From Thiomonas sp. (GTDB lineage: Bacteria; Pseudomonadota; Gammaproteobacteria; Burkholderiales; Burkholderiaceae): a stretch of 16,335 nucleotides of DNA. Below, one piece after another: positions 1 to 5,812 of this stretch. Within the stretch, counting starts at the first letter, position 1; each line of letters starts with the position of its first letter. The stretch is taken from positions 1 to 16,335 of the forward strand of contig DAIAZB010000642.1 in assembly GCA_027443745.1 (NCBI GenBank), written 5' to 3'. The notes beneath the pieces are model-generated. The model saw nothing but the letters and a program-made list of their open reading frames with translations. It did not search any database and was not told the DNA's origin. A program made the translations under genes and the position numbers.

Positions 1-873
1 GTGCTTGCAGCCGGAACCCTCGGAAAGACCTTCAGAGAAGCGGCAAAAGGCTTCGAGCAGCAACACCCTGGCGTGACCGTGGAGCCTCAATTCGGCGGCA
101 GCGTGAAGATGGTCAAAATGGTGACCCAGTTGCACATCCCGGCGGATGTCGTGGCGGTGGCCGACTACTCGGTCATCCCCAAATACATGTACGTCAAGGG
201 CGACCAGGCAGCGACCGCTGACTGGTCGATCGGCTTTCTGCGCAATGCCATCACCTTTGTCTACACGCCGAAAAGCAAGGACGCAGGCACGATCAACGCC
301 AACAATTGGTATCAGATCTTGAGCCAGCCCGGAGTCCAGATCGGTCGCTCCAACCCGAATACCGATCCCTCCGGCTACCAGACTCTGCAAATGCTCGATT
401 TGGCTGCGAGCTACTACCATGATCCGCAGCTCGAGCAGAAGGTGTTGGCGAACGCGCCGACGAGCAATATGCGCGATACCGAGACCGACCTGATCGCCGC
501 ATTGCAACTCGGCCAGATCGACTATCTCGCGATCTACCAGTCGGACGCGCTGCAACATCACCTAGAGTCACTGCGCTTGCCGGCGCAGATCAACCTGAGC
601 GATCCGAAGTATGCCGTGGACTACGCCAAGAGCACAGCCGAAACGGCCAACGGCCCACTGCCTGGGAGGCCCATTGTCTATGCACTGACAATTCCCAAGA
701 GCGCCCCTCATCCCAAACTCGCCGCCGCGTTCATTGCCTATTTGCTCGGTCCCCAAGGCCAGAAGTTGATCGCGCAAAACGGCTTCACACCAGTGCACCC
801 GGCCTATGCGCAAAACGCCGCCCACATGCCGGCCTCCTTGCGCAGCATGACGGTTGCATGGCCAGGGCAGTGA
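1..873 (+). CDS. wtpA: Tungstate/molybdate ABC transporter substrate-binding protein, WtpA type (5' end missing)
   Basis: Periplasmic solute-binding protein that would capture tungstate or molybdate and deliver it to the permease encoded just downstream. The reading frame is open from the first base. The GTG there is almost certainly an internal valine, because family members start with a signal peptide followed by the strand matching 'AGTLGKTF', so the leader lies outside the window. Visible family signatures, numbered from base 1, are GGSVKMV (32-38), ADVVAVADYSVIP (48-60), NNWYQIL (101-107), SNPNTDPSGYQ (117-127), IDYLAIYQS (173-181) and GRPIVYALTIPKS near 220-235. In archaeal WtpA/ModA structures the oxyanion is held octahedrally by an Asp and a Glu. 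By alignment from memory these correspond to D122 and E161, both present. Classical ModA and TupA motifs are absent. The family call is secure; tungstate versus molybdate preference is inference. Confidence 0.88.
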   Translation: MLAAGTLGKTFREAAKGFEQQHPGVTVEPQFGGSVKMVKMVTQLHIPADVVAVADYSVIPKYMYVKGDQAATADWSIGFLRNAITFVYTPKSKDAGTINANNWYQILSQPGVQIGRSNPNTDPSGYQTLQMLDLAASYYHDPQLEQKVLANAPTSNMRDTETDLIAALQLGQIDYLAIYQSDALQHHLESLRLPAQINLSDPKYAVDYAKSTAETANGPLPGRPIVYALTIPKSAPHPKLAAAFIAYLLGPQGQKLIAQNGFTPVHPAYAQNAAHMPASLRSMTVAWPGQ

Positions 874-941
874 GCAGCGACGTCATCGCTTGCGCCACCC
901 AGGCCGAAATTCCGGAGTAAGGCGTCAACATCGAGGCCCTC

Positions 942-1754
942 ATGACATCGCGGCGCGGCTTGATGTTCTGGATGTTCTGGCTCTCGGGTTGCCTGGTCCT
1001 GGGTTTCATCTCGTTGCCACTGCTGGCACTGCTCCTACGGCCAACGCTGGGGCAACTTCGCGACGCTGCCATGCACGCTGGCATTCGCAATTCATTTCTG
1101 CTGAGCCTGGAAGGCGCCGCGCTGGCAACATTCTTGTCCATGCTGTTCGGTTTGCCACTTGCCTATGTGCTGGCTCGCCAGCGCTTTCGCGGTAAAGCGG
1201 TGGTCGAAGCCATGGTTGATTTGCCGCTCACCATTCCTCACACCATTGCCGGAATCGCCCTGCTCCTGGTGTTTTCGCGCAACGGTTGGTTGGGTCCCGT
1301 GGCTGCCAGCATCGGTTTGACGTTTTGGGGCACGTTCGCCGGTGTGGTGCTGGCCATGGCTTATGTCGGCCTGCCCTATGCCGTGAATGCCGCGCGTGTC
1401 GGCTTCGAAGCGATCGATCCGCATATCGAAAAGGCTGCGCGCAGCTTGGGGGCGGGGCCTTGGACCACGTTCTGCCGTGTCAGCATGCCCCTGGCCTGGC
1501 GGGGTGTGATGACGGGGCTGACGCTTTGCTTTGCACGTGCGATTGGCGAGTTCGCCGCCGTGGTTCTGCTCGCCTACTACCCGATGACAGCGCCCGTAAA
1601 AATCTATGATCTGTTCCTGCAGGTCGGCCTGAACGAATCGGTGGCAGCCTCGGTCCTGTTCCTCGTCATCGTGCTTGGCCTCTTCTGGGCTCTGCGGCTG
1701 CTGGCCTATGGGCGCCATTCAGACCGCCGCATCGAACCTGCCGCGGCACGATGA
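942..1754 (+). CDS. wtpB: Tungstate/molybdate ABC transporter permease
   Basis: Inner-membrane channel subunit of the importer, expected to work as a homodimer with the ATPase encoded next. The 270-residue product has hydrophobic segments near residues 9-32, 52-78, 92-112, 126-148, 190-212 and 236-256. It carries the cytoplasmic EAA coupling loop at 163-184 (EKAARSLGAG then a Pro-containing helix), which docks on the ATPase. Length and motif fit the ModB/WtpB/CysW branch of ABC permeases. The ATG start follows a GAGG ribosome-binding site at 933-936 with 5-nt spacing. The 68-bp gap after wtpA shows no terminator, so the three genes are probably one transcript. The stop overlaps the upstream alternative start region of the ATPase gene. 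The Wtp rather than Mod label rests on the neighbouring binding protein. Confidence 0.88.
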   Translation: MTSRRGLMFWMFWLSGCLVLGFISLPLLALLLRPTLGQLRDAAMHAGIRNSFLLSLEGAALATFLSMLFGLPLAYVLARQRFRGKAVVEAMVDLPLTIPHTIAGIALLLVFSRNGWLGPVAASIGLTFWGTFAGVVLAMAYVGLPYAVNAARVGFEAIDPHIEKAARSLGAGPWTTFCRVSMPLAWRGVMTGLTLCFARAIGEFAAVVLLAYYPMTAPVKIYDLFLQVGLNESVAASVLFLVIVLGLFWALRLLAYGRHSDRRIEPAAAR

Positions 1755-2856
1755 ATTGACAAACCCATCACGCCCACAGCAGACACTCGAGTTGGCTGCT
1801 CTGGTCACAGCCGTGGGCAGCTACCGCAGCCAGCCCATCAGCATTCGCCTGGAGCCTGGGCAGATCTTGGCACTGCTTGGCGGCAATGGCGCAGGCAAAA
1901 CCACGCTGCTCGAAACCATCGCCGGCTTCCTGAAACCGCAGGCGGGCAAGGTTCTGTTGGCAGGACGGGATTGCTCCAGCGCACCTCCCGAAGACCGGCG
2001 CATTGGCTATCTCTTCCAGACAGACGCCTTGTTTCCGCATCTGACCGTCGGCCAAAACCTGCAATTCGGGCGACTTGCCAGCGAGAACCTCGACACCCTG
2101 CTCGACCGCTTCGAGCTCCGCGACCTGGCAGCGCGCCGTCCTGGGCAATTGAGCGGCGGTGAGCGTCAGCGCGTGGCCTTGGCGAGAACCCTGGCTGGCG
2201 ACCCGAATGCGGTCCTGCTGGATGAACCACTCTCGGCCATTGACCCAGCAACGCGGCCAGCCATGCGCGACGAGCTCGCGCGTCACTTGCTCGCCTGTCC
2301 CGCTCCCTCCATCGTCGTGACACACGATCCGGGCGAGGCCCTGGCCCTTGGGCAACTGGTCGGGGTGATGGATGCGGGAGAACTGCTGCAAATCGGCCCG
2401 GCGTCTGCCATGTTCTCACGCCCAGCCGGTCTGCGATCGGCCCAACTGTTGGGTGTTGAAAACATCTGGCAGGGCGTCGTTGCGGCTTTGCCGGGCAACG
2501 ACAAGGTGCGAATACGCCTTGGATTGGAATTCGAGGCTTGTTGGATCGAAACCCTGCGTGATAATACGCACGACGCTCTGCAAATAGGGGACCGCGTGAG
2601 CCTGTGCGTGCGCGCTGCCGATCTGCAACTCATCGCTCTAGGCCAAGCAGCGCCGGACAGCCCAAACCAACTCGAGGTGAGACTTGTCGCTCGCACCGAC
2701 TTGGCTTCGGTCGTGCAACTGCGCTGTCGCTTGCGCGACAACCTCGACGTCCTGGCCTACGCTCTTCCCTGGCAATTGCGGGGCTGGCCGTTGGCGCCTG
2801 GCCACGTGCTTCGCTTGCACCTTGCGGCACAAGCCGTGCATGTGCTGCAAGCCTGA
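1708..2856 (+). CDS. wtpC: Tungstate/molybdate ABC transporter ATP-binding protein with C-terminal TOBE/MOP-like domain
   Basis: Cytoplasmic ATPase that powers the importer. Numbered from the ATG at 1708 (382 residues), it has Walker A GGNGAGKTT at 58-66, a Q-loop in 'FQTDALFPHL', the ABC signature LSGGE at 148-152, Walker B ending in D172-E173, and the switch histidine H206 in VTHD. After the nucleotide-binding domain, residues from about 245 on, including RVSLCVRAADLQL, resemble the TOBE/MOP fold that senses oxyanion and gives trans-inhibition in ModC/WtpC proteins. The start is uncertain. The ATG at 1708 overlaps the permease by 47 nt and gives a long non-conserved head. A TTG at 1756, two bases after the permease stop, would start closer to the domain (LTNPSRPQQ) and would fit translational coupling. 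Neither has a clear ribosome-binding site. Confidence 0.87.
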   Translation: MGAIQTAASNLPRHDELTNPSRPQQTLELAALVTAVGSYRSQPISIRLEPGQILALLGGNGAGKTTLLETIAGFLKPQAGKVLLAGRDCSSAPPEDRRIGYLFQTDALFPHLTVGQNLQFGRLASENLDTLLDRFELRDLAARRPGQLSGGERQRVALARTLAGDPNAVLLDEPLSAIDPATRPAMRDELARHLLACPAPSIVVTHDPGEALALGQLVGVMDAGELLQIGPASAMFSRPAGLRSAQLLGVENIWQGVVAALPGNDKVRIRLGLEFEACWIETLRDNTHDALQIGDRVSLCVRAADLQLIALGQAAPDSPNQLEVRLVARTDLASVVQLRCRLRDNLDVLAYALPWQLRGWPLAPGHVLRLHLAAQAVHVLQA

Positions 2857-2915
2857 TGCATCAGGTGGGTAGACTGCAGCGTACGGTTCTCGCGCGCCAC
2901 ACTCCTAACCCAACC

Positions 2916-3302
2916 ATGCGACTCATCGGCAACATCATCTGGCTGATTCTGGGCGGCTTCTTCATGGGCCTGGCCTGGTGGTTGGCGGCCCTACTCTGCG
3001 CCATCACCATCGTCGGTATTCCCTGGGCGGTCGCGGCATGCCGCATTGGCACGTTCAGTTTCTGGCCCTTCGGCCAGCGCGTCATCGACAAGCCAGAGGG
3101 TGCCGTTGCCGTGGGCTTGTCCACCCTGGGCAATCTGATCTGGGCCGTTATCTTCGGATGGTGGCTGGCGCTGGGGCACCTGGTCTCGGCCGTACTCTGT
3201 GCCATCACCATCATCGGCATACCCTTTGCGCTTCAACACATCAAGCTTGCCGAACTTTCATTGTTCCCCTACGGCAAACAGATTGTTCCCGTCGCGGACT
3301 GA
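2916..3302 (+). CDS. yccF: YccF-family inner-membrane protein
   Basis: A 128-residue integral membrane protein of the YccF (DUF307) family, whose biochemical role is not known. It consists of two homologous halves offset by 67 residues: GN at 5 and 72, LCAIT at 27-31 and 94-98, GIPWA/GIPFA just after, and WPFG (50-53) against FPYG (117-120). Each half has about two hydrophobic stretches, so a four-segment topology is likely. The ATG at 2916 was chosen because the first conserved element, MRLIGNIIW, begins there; upstream codons in the frame lie inside wtpC in another frame and are not conserved-looking. There is no obvious ribosome-binding site in the 59-bp gap after wtpC, and no terminator, so it may be read through from the transporter operon. 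The family call is confident; the function is unknown. Confidence 0.85.
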   Translation: MRLIGNIIWLILGGFFMGLAWWLAALLCAITIVGIPWAVAACRIGTFSFWPFGQRVIDKPEGAVAVGLSTLGNLIWAVIFGWWLALGHLVSAVLCAITIIGIPFALQHIKLAELSLFPYGKQIVPVAD

Positions 3303-3337
3303 CGAATGGCGGGCGGGCCATGCCCAAAACTTCCCGA

Positions 3338-3349
3338 GCCCCGCGGGGC
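3338..3349. repeat. GC palindrome in the convergent yccF/mupP gap
   Basis: GCCCCGCGGGGC is a perfect 12-bp palindrome in the 49-bp gap between the convergent stops of yccF and mupP, 3 nt beyond the mupP stop. It could act as a bidirectional transcription barrier. No T-run follows on either strand and the possible loop is only 2-4 nt, so I do not call it an intrinsic terminator. Confidence 0.4.
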
Positions 3350-3351
3350 GA

Positions 3352-4011
3352 TCAGATCACACCAAGCTGGAGCAGCTGCGTGGGCTCTTCCAGAATGAAT
3401 TGCGCGCCCCAATGGTGCGGTTCCTGGTGACCGCAATAGCCATAAGCAGCCGCCACAGCTCCCATGCCGGCTGCATGTGCGGCCTGTATGTCACGCACAT
3501 CATCTCCAACATAAAGACACCGATGCGCTGGCACGCCGAGAACAGCCGACGCATGCAGAAGCGGATCGGGTGCAGGTTTGGGTTTGGCTGTCGTGTCACC
3601 ACTCACGACGCAGCCCGGCGGGAACGGCAGCAACATGCAGGCCAACAACTGCTGCGTCAGCGTGGCGACCTTGTTGGTGACGATGCCCCACGGGATAGCC
3701 CGATCCACCAGTTGCCGCAGAACCCATTCAACACCGGGGAACAGGCGGGTATGAACACAGATGTCATGCGCGTAATTGCGCAAAAATTCATCGCGTAACG
3801 ATTGATAGTCAGCATGATCCGGCCCTAACGTGAACCCAATCTGAATCAGGCCCCGCGCACCATGGGAAGCCATGGGGCGTAACGACGCCAATGGCAACGC
3901 CTCCATGCCTCGATCCTGGCGCATGCGGTTGAGTGCGGCAGCTAAGTCCGGTGCCGTATCGGCCAGGGTTCCGTCCAAATCGAATAAAACGGCTTGGAAT
4001 GCCGGCGTCAT
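3352..4011 (-). CDS. mupP: HAD phosphatase, MupP (MurNAc-6-P phosphatase) / phosphoglycolate phosphatase type
   Basis: A 219-residue HAD-superfamily phosphatase. Motif I is DLDGT at 11-15 (nucleophile D11, acid/base D13), motif II T112 in IVTNK, motif III K145 in AKPKPAPDP, and motif IV GDD at 169-171; a helical cap lies between I and II. Many pipelines would call it Gph. The segments [35 protein letters not shown] and YVGDDVRDI, and the position directly after ubiG, match Pseudomonas MupP, which dephosphorylates N-acetylmuramic acid 6-phosphate in peptidoglycan recycling. The start is ATG 4011, which overlaps the ubiG stop as ATGA; a GTG at 4026 is possible but lies inside ubiG with no advantage. 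It is likely translationally coupled to ubiG. Certain as a HAD phosphatase, about 75% for the MupP role. Confidence 0.88.
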   Translation of the reverse strand: MTPAFQAVLFDLDGTLADTAPDLAAALNRMRQDRGMEALPLASLRPMASHGARGLIQIGFTLGPDHADYQSLRDEFLRNYAHDICVHTRLFPGVEWVLRQLVDRAIPWGIVTNKVATLTQQLLACMLLPFPPGCVVSGDTTAKPKPAPDPLLHASAVLGVPAHRCLYVGDDVRDIQAAHAAGMGAVAAAYGYCGHQEPHHWGAQFILEEPTQLLQLGVI

Positions 4012-4703
4012 GTCGAGCGCCGGCACGCAAAAAAATAATTCACGTCGACATCCGTGCCGAGGCGAAACGTCCGGTCTAGCAAGTTGAATTCCAAACCCTT
4101 GAATTCAACGGGCTCCAGGCCCGAGTTCCGAGCCCAGCTCGCAATCTCGCTGGGCCGGATGAATTTGGCATAGGAATGGGTGCCTCTGGGTAGCAGGCGT
4201 AAAAGATATTCAGCACCCAGAATGGCCATGACGAAAGCCTTGGCATTGCGATTGATGGTCGAGAAAAAGACCCAGCCACCTGGACGCACCAGCGTTGCTG
4301 CGGCTTGTACGACCGAGGCTGGATTCGGGACGTGCTCCAGCATTTCCATGCAACAGACCACGTCGAATGCTCCTTTTTGCCCGGACGCAAGTTGCTCGGC
4401 GGAGATCAATCTGTAATCCACGGACAGGCCGGATTGCAGCGCGTGAAGACCCGCCACCTTGAGCGCTTTCTCCGCCAGATCGATCCCGGTGACCAGCGCC
4501 CCGGCCATGGCCATCGACTCGCAGAGTATGCCGCCGCCACAGCCGATATCCAGCACCCGTTGGCCAGACAAACTGGCATGCCCCCGCACCCATGCCAGCC
4601 GCACCGGGTTGATGTCATGCAACGGCTTGAACTCGCCACTCGAATCCCACCAGCGATGCGCCGCATCTCCGAATTTTTTCAGTTCCGCAGCTTCAGCATT
4701 CAT
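4008..4703 (-). CDS. ubiG: Ubiquinone biosynthesis O-methyltransferase UbiG
   Basis: A 231-residue class I SAM-dependent methyltransferase that performs both O-methylations of the ubiquinone ring. The N-terminal family hallmark is [14 protein letters not shown], followed by [16 protein letters not shown] motif I is VLDIGCGGG at 50-58, with LISAEQL and [12 protein letters not shown] (motif II region) and [14 protein letters not shown] further on. Length agrees with E. coli UbiG (240). The frame is open further upstream to 4742, but ATG 4703 is preferred: conservation begins there, and an AGAGGA ribosome-binding site lies 8 nt before it. It is the first gene of a two-gene unit with the phosphatase; its stop shares bases with that gene's start. 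No convincing promoter is visible in the short space between it and the ompA terminator. Confidence 0.95.
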   Translation of the reverse strand: MNAEAAELKKFGDAAHRWWDSSGEFKPLHDINPVRLAWVRGHASLSGQRVLDIGCGGGILCESMAMAGALVTGIDLAEKALKVAGLHALQSGLSVDYRLISAEQLASGQKGAFDVVCCMEMLEHVPNPASVVQAAATLVRPGGWVFFSTINRNAKAFVMAILGAEYLLRLLPRGTHSYAKFIRPSEIASWARNSGLEPVEFKGLEFNLLDRTFRLGTDVDVNYFFACRRST

Positions 4704-4711
4704 GTTTGATG

Positions 4712-4717
4712 TCCTCT
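4712..4717 (-). promoter_or_regulatory. Ribosome-binding site of ubiG
   Basis: AGAGGA on the minus strand, 8 nt before ATG 4703. It decides the ubiG start against the longer frame that opens at 4742. Confidence 0.75.
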
Positions 4718-4766
4718 GATCATGCCAAACAATGGCCGACAACGCCCTATGCTAAGCGCACAGCTC

Positions 4767-4791
4767 AAAAAAAAACCCCGCCGAGGCGGGG
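4767..4791 (-). terminator. Intrinsic terminator of the ompA-like gene
   Basis: On the minus strand a GC-only hairpin (arms 4785-4791 and 4776-4782, CCCCGCC against GGCGGGG, loop of 2-4 nt) runs straight into nine T residues (4775-4767). It sits 26 nt beyond the TAA of the OmpA-like gene and before ubiG, so it ends the ompA transcript and separates it from ubiG. Confidence 0.92.
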
Positions 4792-4816
4792 CATTCTGAA
4801 CCGAGATGGGCCTGGC

Positions 4817-5509
4817 TTACTTGGTCACGGTGCGTGAACCAACAATTTCGACCACAGCGCGGCGGTTGGGTGCCTGGCACTCGACCTGTTTCTTGAAGGT
4901 TCCCTTGCAGCTCTTGGGGTCGACACGGAAGTCGGTCTTCCCTTTGCCTTCGATGTAGATCTTGTCAGCGGGAATGCCCTTGCTCACCAGATACGCCTTG
5001 ACGGCCTCGGCACGACGCAGCGACAGCTTCTGGTTGTAGGCAACGCTGCCGAAACTGTCGGTGTAACCCGTGGAGATGACGGTTTCCAGGTTGATGGCCT
5101 TGATCTTCTCAGCCAGATCGTCGAGCGATTGTTGGCCAGCAGGCTGCAGGACTGCCTTGTTGAACTGGAAGAAAGCGTCAGCCGAATAGGTGACTTTCTC
5201 GCTCACGGGCACAGGAACCGGAACGGGCACAGGAGCGGGAGCTGGGGCCGGGGCAGGGGCCGGAGCGGGCGCAGGCGGAGGTTCAACAGCCTTGGCAACA
5301 ATGGCGCCATCGCAGCCCACGGCAGCAGTTGCCGGAGTCCAGAAATTATCGCGCCAGCACAGGGTGTTATCCCCATTTTTCCAGACCAGGCCAAACGGAT
5401 CCTGCCAGTTGTTGATGGTTTTGGCGTCTTGAGCGAAGGCAACCGTGCTCGCTGTGGCGGCAAGCGCCGTCACGACCAGGAGTTTTGCGAATTTGTTGGC
5501 TTTAATCAT
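4817..5509 (-). CDS. ompA: OmpA-family outer-membrane/peptidoglycan-binding protein with short head and Pro-rich linker
   Basis: A 230-residue secreted protein that likely anchors the outer envelope to peptidoglycan. It has a signal peptide of about 26 residues ending AFA|QD, then a short head (27-76) with KNGDNTLCW and GCDGAIV holding two cysteines (C51, C66). A Pro-Ala/Pro-Val linker spans 77-102, followed by an OmpA C-terminal domain (about 105-226). In that domain TGYTDSFG (D151) and LRRAEAV (R166) are 15 residues apart, as are the peptidoglycan-contacting Asp271/Arg286 of E. coli OmpA. There is no room for the eight-stranded barrel of E. coli OmpA; this short form is typical of Burkholderiales. 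The ATG has AGAGGA 7 nt upstream (5517-5522). It is monocistronic, with its own promoter and terminator, and appears built for high expression. The symbol is by family; orthology to E. coli ompA is only partial. Confidence 0.9.
   Translation of the reverse strand: MIKANKFAKLLVVTALAATASTVAFAQDAKTINNWQDPFGLVWKNGDNTLCWRDNFWTPATAAVGCDGAIVAKAVEPPPAPAPAPAPAPAPAPVPVPVPVPVSEKVTYSADAFFQFNKAVLQPAGQQSLDDLAEKIKAINLETVISTGYTDSFGSVAYNQKLSLRRAEAVKAYLVSKGIPADKIYIEGKGKTDFRVDPKSCKGTFKKQVECQAPNRRAVVEIVGSRTVTK
5204..5281. repeat. Imperfect hexanucleotide repeat encoding the Pro-Ala/Pro-Val linker
   Basis: A run of about thirteen degenerate 6-bp units, purine/G-rich on the plus strand (GGAGCG, GGGGCC, GGGGCA, GGAACG types). 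It encodes the alternating Pro-Ala then Pro-Val linker (residues 77-102) of the OmpA-like protein on the minus strand. The 6-bp period equals two codons, so unit gain or loss would change linker length without shifting the frame. Confidence 0.75.
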
Positions 5510-5543
5510 CGTTCTTTCCTCTCAAAAGTAAGGACCGCAATCA

Positions 5544-5571
5544 ATGTTATACAGACATCATAGAGCGTCAA
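5544..5571 (-). promoter_or_regulatory. Sigma-70-type promoter of the ompA-like gene
   Basis: On the minus strand, -35 TTGACG (5571-5566) and -10 TAACAT (5549-5544) are separated by 16 nt; an overlapping TATAAC gives an alternative -10 at shorter spacing. Transcription would start near 5537, leaving a leader of about 28 nt with the AGAGGA ribosome-binding site. Confidence 0.65.
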
Positions 5572-5812
5572 GCCTTTGAGTTACAGACCCGCGCCGGGAT
5601 CAGTCATCAGCCGTGTCAATTCTGCCACATGGCCTCCATGAGCGCGATGACAATTGTGGACATCACCTGTTCGATGCCCTAGCCGCCAGCGGCAGGATTC
5701 GAGAGTGGGCTGTTGCCGATTCAGCTCTAAATCGCGCTGCTACCATTGAAGGCTTGATTTGAAATCGCACTGCTCATGCAAACCCGCAGCAGTGCCCCGC
5801 ACTGGGTCCCGA
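5572..5812. other. Divergent intergenic region upstream of gyrA
   Basis: Together with 5510-5571 this makes about 300 bp without a convincing gene. It presumably holds the gyrA promoter. The best -10 candidate is TACCAT (5741-5746), but no good -35 lies at proper spacing, so I do not assign it. Two near-identical 13-mers (5729-5741 and 5762-5774, AAATCGCRCTGCT) lie 33 bp apart just before gyrA. A small hairpin GCCG-CCAG-CGGC occurs at 5682-5693 without a T-run. A 17-codon ATG frame (5629-5682) lacks any support. Confidence 0.5.

Noticed and set aside
2813..2852. GCTTGCA...TGCAAGC inverted repeat at the end of wtpC
   Set aside because: The arms lie wholly in coding sequence, are separated by 26 nt, and no T-run follows; it probably reflects codon choice.
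4704..4766. Possible ubiG promoter elements (TTGTCG, TAGCAT on the minus strand)
   Set aside because: No pair of hexamers with 15-19 nt spacing; not strong enough to annotate.
5629..5682. 17-codon ATG frame upstream of gyrA (possible leader peptide)
   Set aside because: No Shine-Dalgarno sequence, no run of regulatory codons and no following terminator/antiterminator pair.
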